Shown here: one piece after another, positions 44,560 through 56,288 of the stretch
Numbering within the stretch: the stretch's first letter is position 1
Layout: every line of letters starts with the position of its first letter
Notes under the pieces: model-generated
The model's database searches: none
What the model saw: only the letters and a program-made list of their open reading frames with translations
What the model was told of the DNA's origin: nothing
Translations under genes and position numbers: made by a program
Source of the DNA: Echinometra lucunter
Lineage: Eukaryota > Echinodermata > Echinoidea > Camarodonta > Echinometridae
Assembly: GCA_029962745.1 (NCBI GenBank)
Contig: CM057165.1
Span: 25,217,882 to 25,281,881, forward strand
Length of the DNA stretch: 64,000 nt
Reading direction: 5' to 3'

Positions 44560-45350
44560 GAACACATGAAAAACACGAAAAATAATACTAAGAGGACTAC
44601 GTGAGAAGTTACACTGTGATTGCTATCATAATTATGTTTATAAATAGGAATGGAACTGAGGAAAGGGTATACTGAACACCCCACAAGAACTCAGTGAACT
44701 TATTGTGAAAATATTTTGTATATCTAATAAAGAAGAAAGTGATGATACATACATTCTGTTTAGCAGCGTGAGACGATGGGTAATATCTTATAGCCAACAA
44801 GCAACATTCAAGATAAATATAAATATATAGTTTAAGGTATATTAAAAAGAGAAGAAAATGGAAGATCATTTGATCAGACATGCAACCTGAGAATGGTATA
44901 TTTCAACTTCAGAATTCCCATTTTCACAAAATGAGCATAAGTCAGAAAAATCTCTTACATGAGGGCAATAAGCAAGGAATAAATAAAGAAATGAATAAAG
45001 GAATAAATGAATGAACGAATGAATGAATGAATGAATGAGTATATAAACAAAGAAAAAAAAAAGAAAGAAAGAAATAGAGAAAGAAATGAATCAATAAAAC
45101 ACTTTCAGTACAAAAAAACACAGGCCTCTCAGGGTTCTGGAAAGGGAGAGACACCAACTTTCCCTTTGTCATGTTTTTTCCTAAATAAGGGGGTGGCGTT
45201 GTGTTTCCCTGATCAGTGGCGTATCGAAAGCTGTGCTATACGACTGAGGAACATTGAGCAGCGAACTTTCTGTTGGCGGTACTATACTAGATGTAAGATG
45301 TAAGATTGTTATTCATCTCGATTTCTGTCACGAAAAGACACTGCTGCCAA
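44560..45350. other. Gene-free interval downstream of the NLR-like gene
   Basis: AT-rich DNA with GAATGAAT and AAAGAAAG microsatellites (44975-45085). The 45200-45350 part may belong to the 3' UTR of the NLR-like gene. No separate gene was seen. Confidence 0.4.
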
Positions 45351-45356
45351 TATCCT

Positions 45357-45475
45357 TTAGCGACTACTTTTGACGTTGTCATCATTGCTGTCGTCGTCAT
45401 CGCTGCCAATGTCCTTGCCTTTGAAGTCTTCAGGAAGATCACAAGACTCCTGCCAGTCAGGAGGATCTAGAGGCT
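45357..45475 (-). pseudogene. Relic copy of the NLR-like gene's last exon
   Basis: Minus-strand reading gives DWQESCDLPEDFKGKD followed by IGSDDDDSNDDNVKSSR and a stop at 45357-45359. It closely matches the true terminal exon (WQESVDLPENFKGNDIDNDD). It lies just downstream of the functional stop at 45495-45497. As a tandem exon duplicate it could be untranslated relic or an alternative 3' exon. Just upstream, in the same register, there are stops, and no clear acceptor. Confidence 0.65.
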
Positions 45476-45494
45476 CCCGCTAGGATGCCTAGTA

Positions 45495-46460
45495 CTATTC
45501 ATCATAGACGTCGACGTCGTCATCGTCATCGTTGTCAATGTCGTTGCCTTTGAAGTTTTCAGGAAGATCAACAGACTCCTGCCAAGAAGACTCCTGCCAG
45601 TAAGAAGGATCTTCTATAGGTTCCTGCCAGGAAGCCTCGTATTCTTCATCAGAGATGAGCTGTCAAAGTTGACAAAATACAAGACTCTAATCAAGTATGA
45701 TCTACTTGTAAGTATGCTACAAATTCCCACAACATATGCAAGAAAACCCCCAAAGAGAAACACGTCCAAAGGTTCGCACAAAGAGGCTGCATGCCATTGC
45801 TCTATGGGATGCACTCCCATCTTAAGACTGATGTTGTGTTACGGTCTTTCAATACCTGGCTCTCAAAATTGAAAGAACAAGTTCTCAATGTACTGTAAGT
45901 TAAGTCAGTAAGACTTGGTTGTTACCGGGGTTACAAATGGTATTCCTGGATCGCAACATCTATAAATGTTTTTTTTTTTTGAAGGATTTCATAATTGTAC
46001 CCTCTTGGTATTCTTAATAACTGTTTCAGACACAAAGCTAATTCATGTTTTTATTTCTACTCTATATGCATCTTCATGACCTTTGTCGAACATTGTAAAA
46101 TTATTTCTGCTTTCAAATCCAAGACAGTTCTGTAATAGTAGTATTTAGCCACCCACAGATAGCTTATTGTTGAAAACACAACGCCCTCTGCATCTTCATG
46201 CGTCAGATTTGAGTACACACACTCTAAGAAATTAGAGTGCAATTCTGCACCCTTATAGGGGTGCAGATCGCTGGTACAAAAGCAGCACCCTGTATGGTGC
46301 AGATCTGCACCCTATAGCATGTATAGGGTGCTGCTATTGTACCAGCGGTCTGCACCCCTTAGGGTGCAGAATTGCACCCTAATTTCTTAGTGTGAATTCT
46401 CCACCACTTTTGGTGCTATGCATGTGCTCAAAGCCCTTAATGTACTTATTTTTCCCCTCC

Positions 46461-46510
<50 letters not shown>

Positions 46511-49500
46511 CAATTTATCACTGATTAAAAGTCTGTTGAATCGTAACTGTAATTCATTATTTGTTGTATCTCATTATTTCATGTCCTTCTATTTATGTAA
46601 AGTCAGATTGATTGCAAAAGAAGCCCTTGTTATTCAGTTTATCTTTTCCTTTTCCCGGCATCAATGTGACTCTCCTTATTTTTACTTTTGTTTTGTACTC
46701 TGCTTTTCTGGTTGTTTTTGCCGAATGAAATAATGGTAATAACAATGATAACAATGATGATAATATAGACAAGCAAAACGGAGCAGGGAGAAACTATATT
46801 GGTAGACATGGAACGTGAAAAAGGGTTCATAAGAATATTTCAGTGACCCTCCCTCCCCCCCCCCCCCTCCGGCCTCACAGAATGCTTAACATAATGTTTT
46901 GTGGAAAGGCATATGCATTTCTCACTCTGGGCAAAAGTGAACACTACAAATAAAGGTTGCTGTCTTTGCTTTACAAGTGCCATCCGTCATTCTATGTAAA
47001 CCAATACTTACAAATTCCTCGTCTCCTGCGACATCAATTTCGATATCAATTTTACCCTCTTGCCTGATCTGGGCGCACAAATGTTCAATGTATTCATCTT
47101 CAGTAAAGCACTTCGAGAACCTACCAAAATAATGAAAGACACAGAAATAGGAAAATAAATAAATACGTCTTTACTCCTAAAATACACATCCTGCATGAGT
47201 CCCATAACATTCGAATGAATACTTGTTAAAGCAAGTGACACCCAACTCTTAATTCAACAAATTCTGTTGGTAAATTTCGAAGGTGGAGGTGCCGTGGTCC
47301 AGTGGATTTAGGCGCTTGAATGGAGACGCGAGGATCGGAGGTTCAATCTTCGACACTGTACTTATGCCTTTGAGCAAGGTATTTTATCTACATTGCTATT
47401 TTACCGTACATCAAATAAATTAACGTGCTATAGGCATATGTTACCAACGTGTGCGTGTGTGTTTACCAACAAACACAAAATCGAAGGTTTAGAGCTCTAT
47501 ATATATATATATATATAAAAGGAAGATATGTTTGTTTTGTAACACTAGTTTTTTTTTTTTAGTACTTTGTGTTTTATGCTTATCTCACTTTTTGACTACA
47601 TGACAGCGAATTTGAAAATTTGCCGACTAGTTTGCATCCTTGTCGGCAAACTGAAGGAACCTTTCGCTTAAATTTTCTGCCAACGAATTTTGGCCGAGAC
47701 ACTATAATTCATTCAAAATAGTCTAATATGACTATTTGTGGCGTGCGCCTGTAATCCAGCTCAAAGATCCAGCTAATAGTGGAAGTTATAAACTGATTCT
47801 GATCGGACCCAGGTTCGAGTCTGAGTCACGTCATTCGGATGGTGACGTTAAAGGTCGGTCTCAGACGTGAATAATCATATCTGGTATTGGTATATTGGTA
47901 CACGTCTGTAAAAACCCAAGTACAAACAGGCCTACATATGCCCCTAAACAGCGGGAATATAGTACTCACTTGAGTCTCTTAAGAGAACGATGCCGTCTAG
48001 CAGTCCGTAGGATATCCTTAACCTGGGCATCGTCCATGATGATTTTTGAGAAAGCAAGACTGACTAGTTCAGGCCATGATTCCATCAATGAAGAGCAGAT
48101 CGATGTCGATTCTTCCAAGCAAGTGTCTACGCTGGTAGAGCCAATCAAATTGAGATCGTTGAGGAGAGGGAACCGAAGATTTTGGACGACGTTCTTGGTG
48201 AGATCGTCGCTGGAGGAATATATGCCGAATTAAAAATGAGATTGATCTATGGATATTCGACTTCAGCTGTCACTGTTATGGTTCAAGTTGTCGCATTGTC
48301 GTCATTTTCGCTTATACATATTCTGTTTATAAAATGGGAATGCTAGATTAAAGACAGATATGTGTACAGAAATTTGTGTTCCTCAACCTATAAACAGAGG
48401 GCAAGGGCCCACGAAACAGGCAATATCAAACTGGCCCTAAAAATGATATACATGTATGAGTTTTCACGTAACAGAAAGCCTATGGAAGAAACCTGCATTA
48501 CCACGATTTCGACCACTTTTTGGCAGAATCTTGTGTGTCACAATGATAATAATAATAATACTGATACTAATAACTGGATTTATCTAGCGCCTTTTCCAGA
48601 GGATACAAGGCGCTATCACTTAAAGTCTAAGAGCTAAGAGTCAATGGACTGTGTTCTCTTAGGATGTCTACGGTATGGTGGCCCTGGGGAGAGTTTCATG
48701 AAAGGACTTGTCGGATGTTTAATCCGACAAAGTGTGTTTTATCCGACAGTTGCCATAGTAACGATGCTTCTCAGCCAATCAAAATCAAGGAAAGATGTCA
48801 GATCTGACAGCTTGTCAGACGACAAATGTTGATGAAATGCCCCCCTGAAGTACGTTCGACAACAGGGGACCGTTTCATGAAAGTTTTCAGCTCTGACAAG
48901 TTGTAAAGGTGCTTTCACACATGATGCGACAGTGTGGTACCACGCTGTGGCGCCACACTGTTTTGTCTTCACACATGATGGAACTTTGTGTCACCACATA
49001 TGCTAATGAACGTGCATTAATGCGTCAACTCTCAATAAAAGAGCATATTGTCAAAACTTGCGCAAGCAATCTCATGGCAACAATTTTTGCTAACTTTTTA
49101 GAAATTTGATTGGTGTGCATTTTTTTAAATCTAGGCAGCAAACAAAAAAGTGTGTCCTGCCTCGGCGACATTTTTTTTGTCGCCCTATACCCCATAGGCT
49201 TGTACACAAAAAGAAGGTGTGGTGACACAGCGTGGTACCACACTGTCGCATCATGTGTGAAAGCACCTTCAGACTCTGACAGTTACCATAGTAACAGTCA
49301 GTGCGCAGTGCTTCTCAGCCAATCAAAACCAAAGATTATTTTTACTGAACTTGTCAGAGTCTGACAACTTGTCATATCTGACAACTTTCATGAAACGCTC
49401 CCCAGGTCATGTGCGCCGTGAATTTCGCGGCAAATGGACACGAATTTCGCGACTGGGAGGCAAAGTTCGCGTCCCGGGTCATGAATTTTGCGACTGGGAC

Positions 49501-52500
49501 ACAAAGTTCGCATCCCGAGTAGCGAATTTCGCGTCCCGGGTCATAAATTTCACGTTACGGGTCACGAATTTCGCGACTGATCTGTATGAAAAGACTCTTT
49601 TCATAGAGATCAGTGGACTGGGACGCAAATTTCGCATCCAATAGCCGCGAAATTCACGTCACACATGACCTGTTGTTGAGCGTACTTCAGGGCCCCCACA
49701 CTACGGGGATATTCAGGACTAGGCTGATGAACTCTTTATTTCATACAGATATCTATACCTGGAACATCGAAGAGTCACAGAAGTGACGCCGGAACATGAT
49801 GTCTGTAGCCCAAGATCTCGTGATGCAAGCAACGTTTTGTCGTCAATACAGAGCTCGGTCACATGACTGTCCATATGGGGTACCTGGTCACCAACCGGAA
49901 ATAACAGCCGAGATAATTGTTTTTCTTGAAGTCACAATGTTTAGTCTTTGTCAACAGTGCTAAGAATCAAGCATTATAATTTATAAAGTAGTCATAAAAG
50001 TAGTAGTATACAAACATGTAATTTTCTGATTGTGAGAAAATTAGGAAAAATAATTTCACACTGCGGTAAGAATGGCTCCAAGGCCATTTTGAGAAGACGG
50101 ATAATTTCGAAGGAGTTTCAAAGGATTATGAAGTGTCACAATTACTGCACATAATCTTTTTTACCTTTGATCATTCACTTTGACTTTCTAAAAAAAAAAA
50201 ATTAAACGTCCTATTCTAAAAATGAAGACACATCTTCAATGATCTTTAATTTTGACAACAAAAATCTCGCAAAACCCCTTATCTAAATAAATTATAATCT
50301 GTTTTTAAATTAACGATAGATAATTTCAGCAGATATGTTTGCTAGAATAAGGTGTATATTTGGAAAAGATAATGGACACTACACACCTATGTACATAAAA
50401 AGAAATCAATATTTATCAGATAAGATAAGGAGAAATCAATATTTATCAGATAAGATAAGGAGACCTAAGGGGGCAGTAAACTTCAAAGTGAACTACCCAT
50501 TGTAAGTTCATTACCATGGTATCAGGTTGTTTCTCCTCATCACGTGATAGCACCATGAGTCTCTCCAGACTTAGAGATCTGATAGAGGGCGCTGATAGCA
50601 TTGCCTGAAACGTAGCCTTGTTGAAAGCTTGACGACTCAAGCTTAACTTCTCGATCTAGGTAATAATCGAATAATACTTGGATTAATGTCAAAGCCATAG
50701 ATGTCTCTTAAGATGTGTTGGAGGGAAGAGTAGAAGGAATTAGACAGAGACTGAAACCCAGAATCAAGTGGGAAGAGAACGTCAAGAACTGGGGGACTAA
50801 AACTGCAAGAGTGCTCCAGAATGGCAGAAGGCAGAGTTAAATGGAGAAATGTTGCAATCAACCTCCGCACAGGAAGAAAATACTTATATAGATAGATAGA
50901 TAGATAGATAGATAGGTGGATGTCTTTTAACAGCATCATCACTGGCGTAGCCAGGAATTTTCAACAGGGGGGGGGGGGGCCAAGGCGAGGGAGCGAAGTG
51001 ACCGAGCGGGGGAGAGCGTGGGAGGTATCCCCCCTCCCACGGTAGGGAGATTTTTTTTAATTCGTGCATGAAAATGGCATTTTCTGCACACTAAAATTCA
51101 GTATTAGGGGTAACTTATGAGAAGCTGCAAAGGGGGGGGGGGGGGGGGCAAGGCGAGGGAGCGAAGCAACCGAGCGGGGGGGGGGGGGGGGGGAGGGTAT
51201 GGGAGGTGAGATACCCCCTCCCACAGTAGAAAGATTCATGAAAATTCGTGCATGAAAATGGCATTTTCTGCACACTAAAATTCAGGATAAGGGGTAACTT
51301 ATATGAGAAGTGGCATATGGGAGAGGGGCCCATGGCCCCCCTTGTGCCCCCCCCCTAGCTACGCCAGTGAGCAACATGGCAACCTACGGAAAGTTGGCCA
51401 GCTTATAATTTTTTATTTGAGAACATTATTTTCCTTTGATCAGGCTAAATGAAATTATTGTATAATCGATTTGAACGGTGAATATGTGAAAAAAAAAAAT
51501 AGATTTCAGTATACTTTCTGAAACAACCAGGGCTCCGTTTCATAAAACTTGTTATCATAAAAAACTGCCACATTAATGACAACTTTGCTTTCAACCAATA
51601 ATATGCACGGATTTTCAGTAGCTTATAACAATTATTGCAACTTGTTATGATAACCTGGTTTATCAAATGGAGCCCTGAAACAACATTATGTACCTTGCAC
51701 TTGCTGGAAGGATCTGCAAAGGGTCCATAGAACGAAGGATACACATAAACACCATCCAGTTCCAGTTCAAGCAATTGAGGCATGTTGCAAAGTCCAGTGG
51801 CATATCTCAAGGAATCATCTTTGCTTAGGTTGCTGTTCCGATGTGTGACCTTTTGAATCTGAAACAGGAAAGGAAGAAACATAAGGGTGTGAACTAAAGC
51901 CTCAGTAAAAAAAAAATGAGAATGAAGATCTAATTCATGAACATTATGAGTCTGTCAAACATTAGTGCATACACTGAAAATAGTGGCGTTTGGTTGTAAG
52001 GAGTGCAGGTAAGCAGCATATAAACCCGTTATACCTAGATAAATTTTAGCTGTTTGTTCTGGGCAACAGGCTCCACAACATCTATGAGGGGTGATAGGTC
52101 ATATACCCTTCAAAGCTTCTACTGACATCCCCCTACCATGATTTTGCAGTGTAAATTGTTTTGAAGCAATGTCTGACAAGTAAGAAGCCTAGTATAACTC
52201 TAAGAAGAGACACATCGGCGCCATGGCAAAGTTTCAAAATTCACAACCTTAACAAAAATGTGAAATACAACCATTTACTTTGATGTGTCACCCCTTTGGT
52301 CACTGATGGTTGCTTCTTCCTTTCCTAGAAACACATGCTTACGAAATGCACCCACAAGCACGCGCAGATCTCAATCAAAACCCGGGACGAAAGCCCACAC
52401 CCACCATGATTGCTCCCTATTATACACATGTTCGTTTTACCTTTGAAGATTCTGCTTTGTTGGCCATGACCACGTAGAATTCTTCATGGAAGTTGGCTTC

Positions 52501-53937
52501 ACTGAGACTGAGTTCATGAACATTCTGTGACGTGAAGGTAGTTTCAGCTGCCTGCTGGGATAGGGTCTTACCCAACGATGTTTTCTTGTAGGCCAACTTG
52601 TTCTTTAAATTAGTATGGAAGAATAATGTTTCCATTAGTCAATGCTTTCATGATTGATGATCACATCATGAATGATATTCATATTTTACCAACAAAAGAT
52701 TTTACCAACTTCGACTTGAATTTTTGGAAATAAAAATGTGTTACAGGTTATTGCAAGGAATACACCATATGGCCGCCGTCCAACTTTTTAAGTATAGCAC
52801 ATCAATATCAATATTCATACAACTCACTCTTTGAAAAGTCCTAGTCCAAAATATAATATATCAAGATTCATTTCTTTAGTAAAAAAAAAACAACAACAAA
52901 AACAAAAAAACTCTGGTCTTTGGTTATCTATTTTAATAAAGGGGAGTGAATGCATTGGATTCAAGAATTCTGAGAAAGACTATAGTCACAATGGCCATGT
53001 GATGGCCCATATCAGAGGTTTACATTAAAACCATGGTATAAACATAAACTTCTTTCGTCAATTCGGGCAAATGACTTTAAACGTTGAAAATCTACTCACC
53101 AGATCATCGAACGTGTCCATAGCGTAGAGATAAGCCGTGACAGTATGAGCTTCCATGTAGTCAGTAAGTTGTACTGCTGGGTCTCTAGACAGGAGACTCT
53201 TTGTGAAGGTTTCACTCATGCTCTTGTCCTGACACTCGAAGGCAATGTCAACGATGAAATCTTCATGGACCCTGCTCCTCCTCAGTAGCTCCATCGTATC
53301 CCTCCCGATGTTTGGGTCTCTTGCTGCTGTGAAGTAGAAGACGTACCTGAACTCCACGTAGTCCTCCAGCATATTCTCCTTTATCATCCCTATGAACTTG
53401 CCATGATCCGAGTCATTCTCATAACATGAGGACAGGTAGATGCTTGCCATAAACTCTTGAAGGAGCTTGTGGGGGAATATCACTTCTTCGATGAACCGAT
53501 TGCCCGTCTTCCTCCTCATAGCACGAGGTGCTAATCTCTTTCCCTTGGTACTAAGTATTCCCACTCCGTATGCCAACGCCAGATGATTGCTCTCCAGGCT
53601 TTCTTTAGCAAAGATCAATTTCTTATCCACGAGTCCCTCATAAGCCATTTTCGCGAGCACTTCGAAACATGGGTCGAACTTCTTGTAGTCAAGCTTTTCG
53701 CCGTCACCGATCGTTTTTGACAAGTGGCGCTCTTTCAGTTGGTACACCAGTTCATTAAAAAGTTGGAAGATGTTCTGTAACTTCTCTATTACTTCTCGTC
53801 GATTTTCGTCTTCCCACATGCGGCATAGCATCGCGCAGTAGAAAGGATTGGGTGCTATGGTCTCAGAAACAAGGCTACCCTGCTCTTGCATGAAGTTGAG
53901 CAGACTCTCAGCCGCATTCAGATCAGGAAAAAAGAAC
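45495..53937 (-). CDS. NLR-like (NACHT/leucine-rich) protein, 5' part lost in the gap
   Basis: Eight minus-strand exons join in frame: 53100-53937 (open into the gap), 52441-52602, 51694-51858, 50515-50655, 49759-49883, 47970-48209, 47012-47120 and 45495-45659. About 647 residues are visible. The first exon encodes a helical block (FPDLNAAESLLNFMQEQGSL, NPFYCAMLCRMWED, later FPHKLLQEFMASIYL) matching the region after the NACHT ATPase in NLR proteins, where a (F/I)xHxxxQEFLAA-like motif is usual. Later exons of 47-55 codons carry irregular leucine-rich segments (LLELELDGV, IRSLSLERL, LNDLNLIGS). The last exon is acidic and tryptophan-rich (NDIDNDDDDDVDVYDE). NLRs are cytoplasmic innate-immune sensors and are greatly expanded in sea urchins; a role here is inferred. 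The Walker A/B part and any DEATH domain are not in the window. An (A/T)-repeat and a hairpin MITE lie in the last intron. Confidence 0.75.
46218..46394. mobile_element. 177-bp near-palindromic MITE
   Basis: Ends CACTCTAAGAAATTAG-GTGC and GCACCCTAATTTCTTAGTGT. The inside repeats GCACCC/GGGTGC in both directions (GGTGCAGATCTGCACC at the centre), so nearly the whole element folds. In the last intron of the NLR-like gene. Confidence 0.9.
46463..46508. repeat. (AT)n microsatellite
   Basis: About 23 AT units. A shorter (AT)n lies at 47498-47516. Confidence 0.95.
47282..47440 (+). mobile_element. tRNA-derived SINE, plus orientation
   Basis: A-box-like TGGTCCAGTGGATTTAGG, B box GGTTCAATC, then core CTTTGAGCAAGGTATTTTAT and CTACATTGCTATTTTACCGT. 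Same family as 26260-26398. It lies in an NLR-like gene intron, antisense to the gene. Confidence 0.75.
47745..47925 (+). mobile_element. Second SINE family, with B box GGTTCGAGTCTG
   Basis: CCTGTAATCCAGCTCAAAGA, then CCCAGGTTCGAGTCTGAGTC, CGGATGGTGACGTTAAAGGT, and ACACGTCTGTAAAAACCCAA. The 3' half matches 6537-6632. The copy ends only about 45 bases before an NLR-like exon border. Confidence 0.65.
48686..48843. mobile_element. Nested MITE 1, CCT flanks
   Basis: GGGGAGAGTTTCATGAAAGG ... GATGAAATGCCCC. CCT occurs directly on both sides (48683-48685, 48844-48846). The centre shares CTTCTCAGCCAATCAAAA with 36521-36681. Confidence 0.8.
48866..49402. mobile_element. Nested MITE 2, CAG flanks, itself interrupted
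   Basis: GGGACCGTTTCATGAAAG at the left, CTTTCATGAAACGCTCCC at the right, CAG on both sides (48863-48865, 49403-49405). A third element (48906-49269) sits in its left arm. Without it the arm would read like the copy at 36521. Confidence 0.85.
48906..49269. mobile_element. Innermost nested MITE with 44-bp perfect ends
   Basis: Starts AAGGTGCTTTCACACATGAT and ends ATCATGTGTGAAAGCACCTT; the first 44 bases of each end are exact reverse complements, so the insertion is young. TIR contains GTGTGGTACCAC. No clear target duplication. Superfamily not assigned. Confidence 0.9.
50940..51369. mobile_element. CACTGGCGTAGC-terminus element with internal duplication
   Basis: Ends CACTGGCGTAGCC and TAGCTACGCCAGTG. 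The inside holds two units of about 180 bp, each with a poly-G run, AAGGCGAGGGAGCGAAG, CCGAGCGGGGG, TACCCCCTCCCAC-type sequence and CGTGCATGAAAATGGCATTT. Poly-G runs (up to about 19) make the length unreliable. In an NLR-like gene intron. Confidence 0.75.
51531..51675. mobile_element. MITE, GTTTCATAAAAC family
   Basis: GGCTCCGTTTCATAAAACTT and the diverged right end GGTTTATCAAATGGAGCC. Interior TTTCAGTAGCTTATAACAAT shared with 27273-27429. It ends 18 bases from an NLR-like exon donor. Confidence 0.75.
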
Positions 53938-54437
53938 NNNNNNNNNNNNNNNNNNNNNNNNNNNNNNNNNNNNNNNNNNNNNNNNNNNNNNNNNNNNNNN
54001 NNNNNNNNNNNNNNNNNNNNNNNNNNNNNNNNNNNNNNNNNNNNNNNNNNNNNNNNNNNNNNNNNNNNNNNNNNNNNNNNNNNNNNNNNNNNNNNNNNNN
54101 NNNNNNNNNNNNNNNNNNNNNNNNNNNNNNNNNNNNNNNNNNNNNNNNNNNNNNNNNNNNNNNNNNNNNNNNNNNNNNNNNNNNNNNNNNNNNNNNNNNN
54201 NNNNNNNNNNNNNNNNNNNNNNNNNNNNNNNNNNNNNNNNNNNNNNNNNNNNNNNNNNNNNNNNNNNNNNNNNNNNNNNNNNNNNNNNNNNNNNNNNNNN
54301 NNNNNNNNNNNNNNNNNNNNNNNNNNNNNNNNNNNNNNNNNNNNNNNNNNNNNNNNNNNNNNNNNNNNNNNNNNNNNNNNNNNNNNNNNNNNNNNNNNNN
54401 NNNNNNNNNNNNNNNNNNNNNNNNNNNNNNNNNNNNN
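53938..54437. other. Assembly gap, 500 N
   Basis: Exactly 500 Ns, a conventional placeholder length, so the true size is unknown. It cuts the first visible exon of the NLR-like gene on one side and a SINE on the other. Confidence 0.98.
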
Positions 54438-54687
54438 CTAGTGGATAAGTCTCCCGACTGTGTGAACCACTTGGATACGGTACTTGAATCCCTGAGTAGC
54501 ACTAAATGTCCTTTGGCAGGACATTAAGCTACATTTGTCACACTTGACCCCGGGTGAGGAAAATGGGCACCTGGCAGGAACTAATTCCTAAGAATGCTCG
54601 AGTGCTGTTATGGCATTTTCAAAATATGGATCGCCAGGATTGGCAAGTGCCAGACATTAGCGCTGTAAGAGAATTTCCCATTTTGAA

Positions 54688-54688
<1 letters not shown>
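54438..54688 (+). mobile_element. tRNA-derived SINE, 5' end lost in the gap
   Basis: Begins CTAGTGGATAAGTCTCCCGA (A-box-like), then GGTACTTGAATCCC (B-box-like), GTCCTTTGGCAGGACATTAA and CACACTTGACCC. The tail merges into the (TAG)n run. Such a trinucleotide tail is usual for SINEs in this window (compare 9239). Confidence 0.6.
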
Positions 54689-55031
<343 letters not shown>

Positions 55032-55032
<1 letters not shown>

Positions 55033-56288
55033 CGGACTGTACTAAGTCGACAAAACTTTAACTGTTGACGATATCTCATTCAATTGTTTCTATTGACATG
55101 TTAATCAGAATACACCATTACCATATTAAAACATTTTACTTAATTTTACGATATTGACTACTATTTATTCTGGCTTTATTTTCTTAAAAAGATACACGGC
55201 TAGGTTCAAATTTGAAACAAGGTTTTATGTTAGGCTTATAGGGTGAGGGTTGGGGTTTGGTGTTTATGTCCGGTCCACACTTCATTATTCAGTTGGTGTA
55301 CTGTCGGAGCATGTTTTATACAACCAATTTTGATGAAAATTACTAGTGTCCATAATACATGCGATCTGCGACACCATTTGCACATTAAAGCAGCCGCATT
55401 TCTCCCCGTATTCTTTTAATATAAAAGATAACCTTTTTGTTTCCTAAAGTTGGTAAGGACATTTTATAGAACTGATTCTGTGCATGAACCCATGGTAACT
55501 TAAACCTAATAAAACCTAATCCCATAAGCCGATAGTGCCGAAAAGCAATATCTGTTTTACAACAACAGCGTGCAATGCCATTCTAAGACGTGATTCTCTC
55601 TCAACACTTCCTAAATTCTTCAGACTGTATGCTGATCCTCGTATATATATCTTTTGAGTATCTTTCATAATGTATTATCCTTACTCATTGATCTACATAC
55701 TCTTCAATTCGTGCAATGCATGTTTCTAATCATTTTGAAGGTGTGCCCTTGCATGACGACTCTTCTCTCTCTGTCTATCAAAGTTTCTTCTGCCTAGTTT
55801 CAATCTTCGTAAGTGTACTTAATTATTATCAGGATTAGATACGTGTTACTTCAATGTGGTCCGGGGAAGGAGGGGGGGGGGGGGGGGGAGGGAGCCGAGA
55901 GAAAGAATATTACTACGGGTGGTACAATGATCTACACGTATTTCTTCTCCTAGTGATAGTGATATACCTTCTACTTCTAGTGATACTTTCTCCTCCCCCG
56001 ACTCACATTGCGTTTTTGCCTAATCTTTACAGATGAATAAGTAAAGGTCAGCGGCAGAAGGACATTATGCAGTACAATCATCAAACTTTCTCAATGCTGT
56101 TTGTTACTCCCTCTTTATTATTTCATCAGTCCTCCGATCTTTTATGACATACGACTAAAGTCAGGTTGTTAGACGAGGGTCACGTTCTTTATGCATGCTC
56201 GCAGAGTTGGGGGAAAAACAGAAGAAAGGTTCAGTGTATAAGCACTTCGATTAGACTGGTTCGACCCTAAAGGCTAACAGTACTGGTC
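55032..56288. other. Region upstream of the PDZ gene
   Basis: AT-rich DNA with a poly-G run at 55869-55888. No missing NLR exon was recognised on the minus strand here. The last few hundred bases are the presumptive PDZ gene promoter and leader, but no TATA box was fixed. Confidence 0.4.

Larger units (their letters stand above)
48674..49700. mobile_element. Outer inverted-repeat element holding two nested MITEs
   Basis: Left end TATGGTGGCCCT, then (after an insertion) GAAGTACGTTCGACAACAGG, GGTCATGTG and GTGAATTTCGCGGC. Right end GCCGCGAAATTCACGTC, CATGACCTGTTGTTGA, GCGTACTTCAGGGCC. CTACGG flanks both sides (48668-48673, 49701-49706). The uninterrupted relative at 56415-56656 confirms which blocks are insertions. 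The middle carries repeats of CGAATTTCGCG and CGCGTCCCGGGTCA. Entirely within one intron of the NLR-like gene. Confidence 0.85.

Noticed and set aside
53848..54527. ORFs of about 200 residues across the gap
   Set aside because: Almost all residues are unknown because the sequence is N; no coding evidence.
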